Source: Planctomycetales bacterium (GTDB taxonomy: Bacteria > Planctomycetota > Planctomycetia > Isosphaerales > Isosphaeraceae). From it: a stretch of 63,660 bases of DNA. Positions 1 to 9,169 of this stretch are shown in pieces. Below the pieces are notes generated by a model that saw nothing but the letters and a program-made list of their open reading frames with translations, was not told the origin of the DNA and made no database searches. The position numbers were made by a program, and so were the translations under genes. The number at the start of each line of letters is the position of its first letter. Within the stretch, counting starts at the first letter, position 1. The DNA lies in contig DAIDKV010000089.1 in the NCBI GenBank assembly GCA_027449865.1, positions 1-63,660 on the forward strand, given 5' to 3'.

Positions 1-3000
1 GCTGTTGGTCGAGGTCGAGAGGCTGACGGAAGTGCCCTGGTCGTTGGTCCCCGTGAGGGCGATTGTCACGCCGGAGACACCTGGTTCGCCGGTGTTGACC
101 ACTCCGTTGTTGTTGGAGTCGGAGAAGACGAGTCCGGCGATCGAGGCAGGGAGCAGCTCGGCGAAGTTGTAACCGGCGCCCGCTACGTTGGTGCCGAGTG
201 GAATCGCGATTCCGGAAAGGAGATTAGGAGACGGGCTCGATCCGGCGAAGGGCGTGCCGATCACGTCGATGCCGTTGAGGTATCCGGCCGGTGGCGTGAT
301 CGAGACGGCATACGTTCCCGGTCGGAGGGAGCTGAAGTGATACGAACCGTTGGCGGCGGTCGTGGTCGTCAGGCTGACGGAATTACCGAGGTTGTCCCGG
401 CCGGTCAGCAGGACCGAAACGGAGGGCAGGCCCGGCTCGCCCGTCTGCTGGATACCGTCGTTGTTGACGTCGTTGAAGACGACTCCCGCGATTGTGTTGG
501 TGTTAACGGTCACCGAGACGCTGGCCGAGGTTGCGTAGGTATTCGAGGCACCGCCGGGGTCGGAAGTATTGCCGTCCCGCGGGGTTGAGAGTGCGTTATA
601 GGTCGATTCGGGCGAGATGACTCCGCCCGGTAGGCTCGCGTAGGTCAATGAGACGCCGTCGGAGACAACCTGGCCAGGGCTGGTGCTGCCCGACAGAACG
701 GCCTGGAATTGCAGGGTGCTGGTCGCGCCCGGCGAGAGGTCGGCGAAGGTCGCCGACATCGTCCTGTTCGCGTCGGAGAGGGCCGTTGGGGCCGTGCCGG
801 CGGTGTTGCTCAGCGTGTTGCTGACATAGGTGTAGCCGGATGGAAGCACATCCGCCACGTTGACACCGTAGGCATCGGCTCCGGTCGCGGTACTCGCCGT
901 GACGACGATCGTGAACGTGATCGCCGAACCACCAGCGTCTCCGGTGGCCGCCGATCGGGCGAGGCTTACGCCGACGTGGGGCTCGACGACCGAGACCGAG
1001 GTCGAGGCCGGCTCCGAGCCGCCGTTGCCGGCATAGCTGATCGCATCCGTCAGCGCCGTGCCCGCGGTGTTCGTCGCGACGTTAAACACCACGCCGGTGA
1101 AGTCGAGAACGAGGGTTTGCGTCAGGGCGGTGTTGGTGTTCGAGTTGGTGATCGTACCGAGGTTGATCGCGAAGGTGCCGCCCGAGGCGCCCACGGTTGC
1201 CGACGAGAGGGCACCCGCGAACCCACCCGAGATCGAGGTGCTCAGGGGCGCCGAGGCCGTGATCCCGTCGAGGCTAACGAGCGCCAGCCCGGCAGGGAAC
1301 GCCTCGTTGATCGAGGCGTTGCTCGTTGTCCCGTCGGGAACCGTCACCGTAAGCTGGTAGTGAACCAACTCTCCGATCGCCACACTGGTTCCCGCGGTTG
1401 TGGAGAGACTGGTGCTGGTGATCGTCTCGACCAGGGCCGGGAGTTTTGTCGTCACCGGGGCCGATGCGGTGGTTCCCAGGTTATCCACTGTGCTCGCATT
1501 CACATAGGTTCGGCCGGTCGAGGCGGTATTGTAGGTCGATTGCTGTGTCGTCGGGTTGGTGGGGAGCGACGTGTACGTCGCGGCGGCCGCGGCCGAAAGG
1601 GTTTGATAGGGGCCGGTCGAGCCCTGCACCGTGGCCTGGAAGGTGAATGTGCTGGTCTGACCCAGGGCGAGGTCGTTGAAGGTAAAGACGGGTGAGCCGC
1701 TGGTATCGGTGCTGGTGGTTGGCGCCGTGCCCGAGGTGTTCGCGATCGAGCCGGTAACATAGCTCAGGCCCGCCGGGAAGCTCGTCGAGATGTTGAGGTT
1801 ATACGCATCGGCCCCGCTGCCGCCGGTCGTGGTGTTGGAGACGACGAGGGTGTAGGTGATCGTGTCGCCAGCCTGTACCGTGGAAAGACTCGGTTTCATC
1901 GTCATTGAGACAAGCGGGACGACGATCGTTGTCGCCGGAGCGTTCCCGCTCACCGAACCGCCCGTGACGGCGAGACCGGCCGAGGCCGTCAGGCTTGTCG
2001 ATTCCTGGTTGCCGATCACGTCGAGCGCGATCGCCGTCCATTCCACGGAAATGGTTTGGGTCGGTGTGTCGGTGGTGCTGGAGTTGGTGATGTTGCCGAG
2101 CGGGATCGAGGCCGAGCCGCCGCCGGTGGCGACAGTCGCCGCGGAGAAGGCCGCGCTGAAGCCGCCGGTATACGAGGTGCTCAGGGCCGAGGTCGTTGTG
2201 ATGTTGTCAAGACTCACGATGGCCAGGCCGGTCGGAAGGGTCAGTGAGAGCACGGCCGCGGGCGAGACGCCGTTCGGGATCGTCACAGTGGTCAAATACT
2301 GCACCGTCTCGCCGATCGCCAGGTTGTTGCCGGTTGTGGTGGGGAGATCGGTGTTGACGATCGTTGTGGTGATTGCTGGTGTGACACTGCTGAAGGTTAC
2401 GTTCTTCGAGGTGGTCAGATTGTTCGCCGTTCCGCCGGGATCAGACGTGTTCCCGTCGCGCTGGGTGGAAACTGTACTGTAGGTCGATTGTGGAGTGGTG
2501 ATATTTCCCGGGATCGAGGCCCAGGTTGCCTGGGCCGAGTCGGTCCAGGTCTGGTACGGCTGAACCGTCCCATTCACGGTCGCCTGGAGAGTATAGGTGC
2601 TGGTGGCGCCGACGGCCAGCGAGCTGTAGGTGAGCGTCGCGGTGCTCCCCGAGACACTTGCCGACGTGGCGGCCGTGCCTCCGGTGTTTGTCAGCGAATT
2701 GGCAACGTAGGTGACGCTCGTCGGGAGTAGGTCGGAGAGGCTGACGTTGTAGGCGTCGGAGCCGGTTGCCCCCGTCGGGTTCGAGACGGTGATCGTGTAG
2801 GTTTCGGTATCGCCGGCCTGGGCCTTCGGCTGGCTCGCCGCGACCGCGACACTCAACTTGGGAACGACCACCGTGGCCGTGGCCGAGGCCGTGACCGAGC
2901 CGCCGGTGTAGGTGAAGTCGGCGGAGTTGGTCAGCTTCGTCCCCTGCTGGTTGCTGGAGACGTTCAGCACCACGACATCGTAGGCGATCGTGACGCTATC

Positions 3001-6000
3001 AACGTTGGTCTTGGTGCGGTCGGAATTCGTGATTGTCCCGAGATTGAACGTCACCGACGAGCCGTTCGCGGCGATCGTCGAGGTCGAACTGGACGTCGTC
3101 ACGTTCGCCGAGGGCGTGATCGAATCGACCTGCACAATCGCGAGCCCGGCCGGAAGCGTATCGACGAGCTGGGCCGATGGCGTGATGCCCTCGGGGATCG
3201 CGATCGTGACGTTGTAGGTCGCGATCTCGCCGATCGCCAGGTTGTTCCCGGTAGTGAACGACTGATTGGTCGAGGCGATCACCTTTGTCATCGTCACGGC
3301 GGGGGTGGTCGCCATCGCCGTCGCCGTCGCCGGGGTCGAGACAAAGTTGGGACCTCCCTCCGACGCCGCGAATCCGTTCAGGCTCGCCTGGACCGGAATC
3401 GACTCGGTCGGTGTGATCGTGCTGGCGGCCTGAAGGTCATACGTGACGACCATCAGGTTCGTGCCGCTGGTGGCGCTGTACGCGGAGAGCGTGCCAAGCG
3501 CGGGGTTGGAATTCTTGACCTCGATCCCCTGGCCGAACAGGCCCGAGCCGCCGCCGACGTTCGTCACCGAGAGCGCAGCGCCGGTTCCGTCGGTGACACT
3601 CAGGTTCAGGCCGGTCGTCGGGATAACGAAGCCCGCTGGCAGCGAGTCGCCGAGTATCACGTCGAAGGCACCGTTGAGACCCGATCCATTGTTCTGCACG
3701 ACGATCGCGAATGTGACGAGGTCTCCGGCCTGAAGGCCCGTGAGCCCTCCGTTGATCGGGTTGGCCGCCAGATCGGCCGAGGTGATCGTTCCGGTGAATC
3801 GGGTGCCGGTCGAGCCTGGAGCGCTGAAGGTGTAGGGAGAGGTCGCGACGGTCGATGTGCTGTCGTTGGTGGCGACGATCCCGTGGGTGATCGCCAGGGA
3901 GGGCTCGGTCAACTGAAGCTGAACGATCGACTGCGCCGTCGCGGTCCCGCCGTTGGTCGAGCTCTCGACCTCCTGCGCCTCATTGGTCAGGATCAGGCCA
4001 TCGGCAAACGGCAGATTGCTCACGGAGACGGTGAAGAGAATGTCGACGACCGTGGCGTCCTGGTTCGGGTCGTGATAGGAACCGTAGTTGAAGCTCACGC
4101 TGTTGGCCGTGTTGCTCGAGGTGAGCGTCGGCGTGATCCCGGAGAGGGCGAAGAAGGTGTCGGACGGTCCAAACTGGGCGTTACCCACAGCCGGGGCGGT
4201 CGCGCTTTTGGTTGCGTTGAAGGTGGTGATCGAGGTGGCGTTGTGGATCGGAAGCGGGAGGAAGCTTGAGAGCGTCATCAAGTCGACGTTGCTCGTCGGC
4301 AGGGCATACTTTAGCTCGTAGGTAATGGTGTCGCCGGCGGCGATCTTCGGTGTCGCGCCAACCGTCGTGTTGCCGTTGATCGCGTAGATCGATTCAGAGA
4401 GCACCCCGCGCGGGATGGTCACCTGGGTCCCGCTACCGTCGGTCTGTGTGGTTCCTGTCGTCGCGAGGTTGGAATAGGAGAGAATATTCCCCGTCGCCGA
4501 GACGCTGCTGTTGAGAACGTCGCCCTCGACCACGTAGGGCTGACCGGTCGGATAATTGTAATTGAACTGCTGCTGGATGGTCGTCTCGTAGACGATGGTG
4601 CCGATGGTGCCGGATGTCGAGGGTGTGGCCGCGGGAACGGTTCCGCCGGTTCCGCCGGCCGGAATCGAGGCGCCGAGAAGGTTGCCGCCGGAGATCCCCA
4701 GCGCGGCGAGTTCGCTGGAGATGTTGAATGTGATGGGCGTCGAGCCGTTGGACGGACTGGTGTTCTGTGGGCCGACGGTGTCATTCGCCGCCAGGAATGC
4801 CGCGCTTGAGGTCGAGCCGCCCTGAGTGAAGCTCAGGGTCGGTGCGAAGGACGAATTGAACGCCTGACCATCGGAAAAACTTCCGTTGGCGATCAGCCCC
4901 GAGAGGGCGAAGAAGTCGGAGACCTGGAACTGGATGGTGTATTGAAGGACGTCGCCCGAGCGGGGCGAGGTGGGGTTGGTCTGGTCGACGACCGTTTGCT
5001 GGACAGCGATCGACTTGGCGGTGATCGTGTCGGTCGCGGTGGCGCTGGTGACCGAGACCGCGGATGTCCCGCCGACCGGGGTCCACGAGCCGTTGGCGTT
5101 GGCCTGATCCTGAAGCGTGGTGAAGGCGCCGGTGCTCAGGTTGAGAACAGGGTTATTCGTCGAATCGTTCTGCGGGACATAGAACGTGAAGATCATCGAG
5201 GCATCGCTGGTGCCGCCCGTTCCGACGATCTTGTCGAACTTCACGGAGAGCGTTCCGCCGGGCGTCGTGGTGGGGGGCGCCGAGACGGTGCTGTGCGAGG
5301 TCGAGCCGTTTCCCAGAACGGTCCCGAGCGAGACGAACTGCATCCCGGCCGGTAGGATGTCGTTCAACTGGAGATTATTGATGGTCTGGCCGGGCGCCAC
5401 GGAGGCAGTGATCTGGTACTGCTGCTGGAAGTTCGGCCCAGTGGCGGTCTCCTGCTCGGGTCCGAGGTAGGTCGCCTTGACGCCCACCAGCGTCGGCGTG
5501 ACCGAGGCCGAGGTCGAGGCGCCAAGGATCGACGGGTCCGTGGTCGGATTGTTGAGCGGGTCGTTGCCAAACTCGAAACCGCCGACGGCCGAGATGTTCA
5601 GCGGCGTTCCGAGCGTCGCCTGGTTGCTCACGTTCGCATTGATCGTGACGACGGTCGTGGGCTGGCCCGGAGTCACGCTGCCGAACGGAAGCGTCAGGAT
5701 GACAAGCTGGTCGCCGGGCGTCCCCGTGATCACGACGGGATTCCCCGACGAGTCGAAGGACATCGGATTGGTCGCGTGACCCGTCGCGTCGAATGTCTCG
5801 ACCGTCGCCTTGACCGGAGAGCCAAGGTACGTCGCCCCGGTGAACGTCAGACCATTGCTCGTCCCGGTGCCAACGGTCGGTAGCTCCAGGTCGATGATCG
5901 GCCCATATCCAGTCTGGGTCGCCGAGGAATTCTGGAAGCTGGCCGTGAACTGCACCGTCGAACCGATCAGCGCCTGCGGCGGCACGGTGAGTCCAACCGT

Positions 6001-6126
6001 TGGAATCGCGCTGGCCGGCATAATTCGAGGCTCCATCGCCTCAACGTGCCACCGGCCCCGGCCTCGCATCCCTCGCCCTGCTCGCCTCGTCCTCGAGGAG
6101 CGACTCTTCTTCGAGTGGTCCGGCAC
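1..6126 (-). CDS. Giant LEPR-motif surface protein with DUF11/isopeptide-type repeats and SdrD-B-like domains (partial, 3' end outside window)
   Basis: The minus strand is open from 6126 to the window edge (2042 codons, no stop met). It starts best at GTG 6126, with GAGGGG eight bases upstream; ATG 6069 and 6036 are alternatives. A basic leader leads into VEAMEPRIMP, the planctomycete LEPR-XLL motif of large exported proteins. What follows is Thr/Ser/Asn/Gly-rich and almost free of Cys: beta-rich modules of the DUF11/fimbrial-isopeptide style. Near 3250, 2320 and 1385 the phrase 'AIGE...PAGLAIV..D.IT' recurs, so at least three diverged units of about 310 residues exist. Near 480-560 and 80-120 the protein reads FNDVNNDGIQQTGEPG and FSDSNNNGVVNTGEPG, typical of SdrD-B/Cna-B modules. 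It is probably a cell-surface or matrix adhesin. A -10-like TATAGT lies at 6177-6182 on the minus strand, without a convincing -35. The C-terminal anchor is not visible. Confidence 0.85.
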   Translation of the reverse strand, partial: MPDHSKKSRSSRTRRAGRGMRGRGRWHVEAMEPRIMPASAIPTVGLTVPPQALIGSTVQFTASFQNSSATQTGYGPIIDLELPTVGTGTSNGLTFTGATYLGSPVKATVETFDATGHATNPMSFDSSGNPVVITGTPGDQLVILTLPFGSVTPGQPTTVVTINANVSNQATLGTPLNISAVGGFEFGNDPLNNPTTDPSILGASTSASVTPTLVGVKATYLGPEQETATGPNFQQQYQITASVAPGQTINNLQLNDILPAGMQFVSLGTVLGNGSTSHSTVSAPPTTTPGGTLSVKFDKIVGTGGTSDASMIFTFYVPQNDSTNNPVLNLSTGAFTTLQDQANANGSWTPVGGTSAVSVTSATATDTITAKSIAVQQTVVDQTNPTSPRSGDVLQYTIQFQVSDFFALSGLIANGSFSDGQAFNSSFAPTLSFTQGGSTSSAAFLAANDTVGPQNTSPSNGSTPITFNISSELAALGISGGNLLGASIPAGGTGGTVPAATPSTSGTIGTIVYETTIQQQFNYNYPTGQPYVVEGDVLNSSVSATGNILSYSNLATTGTTQTDGSGTQVTIPRGVLSESIYAINGNTTVGATPKIAAGDTITYELKYALPTSNVDLMTLSSFLPLPIHNATSITTFNATKSATAPAVGNAQFGPSDTFFALSGITPTLTSSNTANSVSFNYGSYHDPNQDATVVDILFTVSVSNLPFADGLILTNEAQEVESSTNGGTATAQSIVQLQLTEPSLAITHGIVATNDSTSTVATSPYTFSAPGSTGTRFTGTITSADLAANPINGGLTGLQAGDLVTFAIVVQNNGSGLNGAFDVILGDSLPAGFVIPTTGLNLSVTDGTGAALSVTNVGGGSGLFGQGIEVKNSNPALGTLSAYSATSGTNLMVVTYDLQAASTITPTESIPVQASLNGFAASEGGPNFVSTPATATAMATTPAVTMTKVIASTNQSFTTGNNLAIGEIATYNVTIAIPEGITPSAQLVDTLPAGLAIVQVDSITPSANVTTSSSTSTIAANGSSVTFNLGTITNSDRTKTNVDSVTIAYDVVVLNVSSNQQGTKLTNSADFTYTGGSVTASATATVVVPKLSVAVAASQPKAQAGDTETYTITVSNPTGATGSDAYNVSLSDLLPTSVTYVANSLTNTGGTAATSASVSGSTATLTYSSLAVGATSTYTLQATVNGTVQPYQTWTDSAQATWASIPGNITTPQSTYSTVSTQRDGNTSDPGGTANNLTTSKNVTFSSVTPAITTTIVNTDLPTTTGNNLAIGETVQYLTTVTIPNGVSPAAVLSLTLPTGLAIVSLDNITTTSALSTSYTGGFSAAFSAATVATGGGSASIPLGNITNSSTTDTPTQTISVEWTAIALDVIGNQESTSLTASAGLAVTGGSVSGNAPATTIVVPLVSMTMKPSLSTVQAGDTITYTLVVSNTTTGGSGADAYNLNISTSFPAGLSYVTGSIANTSGTAPTTSTDTSGSPVFTFNDLALGQTSTFTFQATVQGSTGPYQTLSAAAAATYTSLPTNPTTQQSTYNTASTGRTYVNASTVDNLGTTASAPVTTKLPALVETITSTSLSTTAGTSVAIGELVHYQLTVTVPDGTTSNASINEAFPAGLALVSLDGITASAPLSTSISGGFAGALSSATVGASGGTFAINLGTITNSNTNTALTQTLVLDFTGVVFNVATNTAGTALTDAISYAGNGGSEPASTSVSVVEPHVGVSLARSAATGDAGGSAITFTIVVTASTATGADAYGVNVADVLPSGYTYVSNTLSNTAGTAPTALSDANRTMSATFADLSPGATSTLQFQAVLSGSTSPGQVVSDGVSLTYASLPGGVISPESTYNALSTPRDGNTSDPGGASNTYATSASVSVTVNTNTIAGVVFNDVNNDGIQQTGEPGLPSVSVLLTGRDNLGNSVSLTTTTAANGSYHFSSLRPGTYAVSITPPAGYLNGIDVIGTPFAGSSPSPNLLSGIAIPLGTNVAGAGYNFAELLPASIAGLVFSDSNNNGVVNTGEPGVSGVTIALTGTNDQGTSVSLSTSTNS

Positions 6127-6275
6127 GTTCGCATCCCCTCAGGCCACCGATGGAAATTCAAAACGCATCCGGTGGTACTATAGAATGCGGTTCATGGCGG
6201 CGAGAAAGGGCCGAGAGTGTTCAAAGAAGCAGGACACAAAAGACGACGGTGAGGGATGCGAAGAGTCGTTGAGTC

Positions 6276-8819
6276 TCACAAACCTCCCTTGACAGGAAGC
6301 TCGCCCAGGGTATCACCGTTCGGCTGGAAGCCGCCGCCATCAACATCCACGAAGATCGGGTTCGAAACCGCGACCGGACGATCGTCGGTGTGTTCCGGCC
6401 CCATCACGGCGCCGAGGCGAGAGTGCTCGCCGATCGCCACGACGATCACGTGTGCGTCGCGATCCAGCTTCAAGGGAATCTCCTGGTCGAATTTGATTGT
6501 CTGAGTCGAGAAAAATTGTGGCGTGTTCTTTCGCGTAAAGTTGAGTTTGTCGGCCGGTCGACCATTGAGGAAGACCTGCACTCGGTCGATGTCGAACCAG
6601 TTTGGGCATTGCACCTTCACCCGAAGCGTTGCCCGGCCGTCCTGGGCCTTGACGTTCTCTCCGGGGATCGCTTTCGATCCGTTTTCCTCACCGGTACGAA
6701 GTCCGACCTCCAAAAATGGTCCGCTCGACATGACCAGGTTCCCGCGCTCCGAGGCGCGGACCACGTCGAGCGTCTGGACCTGTGCCGGATCATCGGTGGG
6801 GCTCTTGACGTAGTTCCTCAGCCACCCGGATCCGTGGAAGTTGTAGTGGGCGTCGGTGTTCACGACGCCGGGGATGCGGAACCCTCGATTGAGCAATTGC
6901 AGCCAGTTGACGACCGTGTTGTTCCGGGTTGCACGGCCCGGTCGGCTTGTGGGCGGCTCGAAGATCGTGTGGAGGGGGTGGACCTCGACGACGTCCATCT
7001 TGCCGTGCATCCCCGAGAAGCCGGCGTCTGGACGGCTGTCGCCGTTGCGGTCGCCGAACATCCAGCCCATATCGGGGTGGTTGACCTGAACGAGCTTCTC
7101 GCTCCCGCCGTCCCAGAGCGCGAGCCGCTCGATCTGGACCTCGGGATCGTTGTCGGACGTCGGCCCACCGTTGTCCTGGGTGTGAGGCCGGATGATCATC
7201 GGGAAGGCATTCTGGTGGTTCAGAGGGAGCGGCTGCCCGGTCAGCTCGATGCCGACACAGGTCGCCATCCGGGCCTCGGCGCCCAGGCGGCGCAGATGAG
7301 GCTCGTAGGTCGACAGGCGATTGTGCTCGGTGCAGGGAGCAAACTCCACCTGCTCGCAGAGCAGGTTCAAAACCCGGCCGAGCTGGCTCGAGGTGTTGTC
7401 GCCTGATGGGCTCGAATGGCTGTGATAATCCGTACTGATCCAGCCCTCCGACTTCACCGAGCGAACCAGCTTCGCCTTGAGGGCCGACTCCTGGCCCCGC
7501 TCGACATGAAGCTGGGTGAAGACCGCGTCGTACTCCGGCCCGTAACTGACGATCACGTCATAGAAACCCGGCTCCAGCTTGCGGCGGAACCGGCCGTCGT
7601 GGCTGTAATAGACGTTTTTGATCGCGTGCTCGCCGCTGTCGGGGCCGAAGTCGGGGCTTTTCGTTCCGTCTCGGCCGAGGAACTGGACCTTGCAGGGGAT
7701 CGGTCCTCCCTTTTCATCCGTGATCTGCGCCACAATGGTGCCGGCCGCGGGAAGCTCGACGGCAAGCGAGTCTCCGACCTCAGCGCCCAGGGGCATCGAT
7801 CTCGAACCGTGTCCGAGGGCCGAGACAGTCAGCTCGCCGGCCTCGGCGCCGGTCGCGACCTGCAAGACTCCCTTTTCATCGGTGCGGCCCCAGGCCCAGG
7901 GCTTGCCGCCTTGCGAAACGACCACGTCGGCCTCGGCGATTGGATGACCGCCGGTCTCCTTGACGTTCAGCCGAATGAGCCGGCCTGGATCGCCGGCAAG
8001 GCGTGCGGCCACCTGCTGAATCTCGAAGAGATGGGCCCCGGGGATCACCCGACGTTCCAGGCGGTAGGTCTCTCCAGGAGCCAGCCGAACGGCCACCTTT
8101 CCCTCGCGATTCTGGTAGCGGAGAAGCATCTGCCGGCCGCTGGAACCCCGAATCTCGTGTCCCATGGCAGTGACGCCGTAGGCCTGGCCGAAATGCCGGT
8201 CGTAGGCCCAGAACAGGCGGCTCGATCCTTCGGGGCTGCGCTCGAACGAGCGATCGGCGCGCACCGCATCGATCAGCTCGGCATCGACGGGTGTCGTACC
8301 AGGGTTCGAGAAGGTCGTGGTCACCAGGACGTGGGGCCATCCGTCCTCGAGAGCGTAGGTCACCTCGACGTCGGGTGCCTTCTCGCGCGGAAGCGCGACC
8401 AACCGGAGGACAACCCGACGAGCCCGGACAAAGACGCGGTCCAGTTCGGCCGCCTCGTAGACCTTCGGAGCCTCGACCTCGATCCCGGCGAACCGAAGCT
8501 CACGAAGCTGTGCGCCCGGGTAGAAGGCCGAGAGCTGATCGCTCTGGCGATCCCGACGCGTCAGGTCGATCAAACAACCGCCGACCTCTCGAACCGTCAT
8601 GTTCGCGTTGCGGCCCCGTTTCGGGCTTGCGACGACCGAGACCAGCCGATCATTGACCAGCACGAAATCTCCGTAAATGGCATCCACTTCCTTGCCATGA
8701 GGAACATATCGCTCCCATGTTTGCGGCGAGAGCGCGACCAGATCCGCGGCCCAGGCAGGGGCCGCGCAACCGATCAGCAGGAGGAGTCCAAAAGCTCGAC
8801 GGGTCAGACCGCCATTCAT
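6276..8819 (-). CDS. Secreted CehA/McbA-family PHP-type metallohydrolase
   Basis: The protein is 847 aa. ATG 8819 has GGGAG nine bases upstream. The N-terminus MNGGLTRRAFGLLLLIGC ends in an APAWA-A cleavage site; the RRAFG segment is Tat-like. The first 430 residues are beta-rich and include carboxypeptidase-regulatory-like stretches (ADVVVSQGGKPWAWGRTDEKG). The catalytic half carries PHP-like metal ligands: STDYHSHSSPSGD, CTEHNRLSTYEPH, VNHPDMGWMFGD, DVVEVHPL and NTDAHYNFHGSG. These match the CehA/McbA branch, whose known members hydrolyse carbamate or phosphonate-type esters and amides. The natural substrate here is unknown and no xenobiotic role should be assumed. It stands alone, with the adhesin downstream on the same strand and the PQQ gene divergent upstream. 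Confidence 0.85.
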   Translation of the reverse strand: MNGGLTRRAFGLLLLIGCAAPAWAADLVALSPQTWERYVPHGKEVDAIYGDFVLVNDRLVSVVASPKRGRNANMTVREVGGCLIDLTRRDRQSDQLSAFYPGAQLRELRFAGIEVEAPKVYEAAELDRVFVRARRVVLRLVALPREKAPDVEVTYALEDGWPHVLVTTTFSNPGTTPVDAELIDAVRADRSFERSPEGSSRLFWAYDRHFGQAYGVTAMGHEIRGSSGRQMLLRYQNREGKVAVRLAPGETYRLERRVIPGAHLFEIQQVAARLAGDPGRLIRLNVKETGGHPIAEADVVVSQGGKPWAWGRTDEKGVLQVATGAEAGELTVSALGHGSRSMPLGAEVGDSLAVELPAAGTIVAQITDEKGGPIPCKVQFLGRDGTKSPDFGPDSGEHAIKNVYYSHDGRFRRKLEPGFYDVIVSYGPEYDAVFTQLHVERGQESALKAKLVRSVKSEGWISTDYHSHSSPSGDNTSSQLGRVLNLLCEQVEFAPCTEHNRLSTYEPHLRRLGAEARMATCVGIELTGQPLPLNHQNAFPMIIRPHTQDNGGPTSDNDPEVQIERLALWDGGSEKLVQVNHPDMGWMFGDRNGDSRPDAGFSGMHGKMDVVEVHPLHTIFEPPTSRPGRATRNNTVVNWLQLLNRGFRIPGVVNTDAHYNFHGSGWLRNYVKSPTDDPAQVQTLDVVRASERGNLVMSSGPFLEVGLRTGEENGSKAIPGENVKAQDGRATLRVKVQCPNWFDIDRVQVFLNGRPADKLNFTRKNTPQFFSTQTIKFDQEIPLKLDRDAHVIVVAIGEHSRLGAVMGPEHTDDRPVAVSNPIFVDVDGGGFQPNGDTLGELPVKGGL

Positions 8820-9169
8820 CGTCTGTTACTCCCGGATCGTTAGAGGTCTTGCATGGAACGGGGGCAGGCCCCTCGAAATTCGGGGCGAGGCCCCATGGAC
8901 CAGGGCTGGTTCTTGACGCCGACGACCGCCGCACAGGCAGCCCTCGACCACTTCCACGGGGTCTCATGCGACTCGGGCCGGCTTGGGAATTCTCGCTCGG
9001 TTCAACCCAGGCGTCCGGCTGGCGCTCCCCCTTGTAACACCAGGAGACCCCCGAAGAATAATGAATTTTGATGGAGGCCAGAGGAAGCGGGCGGTCCCTC
9101 GCTTCGATGAGTTCCGGCGATATACTGGAAGGCCACCGGTTTTCTCGCCTGCTCCCGGGGGGATCTCCC
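8820..9169. other. Divergent intergenic region
   Basis: This 350-base gap lies between two divergently transcribed genes and should hold both promoters. A -10-like TATACT is at 9121-9126 on the plus strand, but no good -35 stands 16-18 bases before it. No RNA gene or strong hairpin was seen. The open frame entering the PQQ gene from 9068 lacks a ribosome-binding site and encodes no export signal, so it is taken as non-coding. Confidence 0.4.

Noticed and set aside
337-5779. Many open frames on the plus strand across the first 6 kb
   Set aside because: The minus strand has one continuous frame with clear DUF11/SdrD-like sequence; plus-strand frames are short, overlap each other and lack recognisable proteins.
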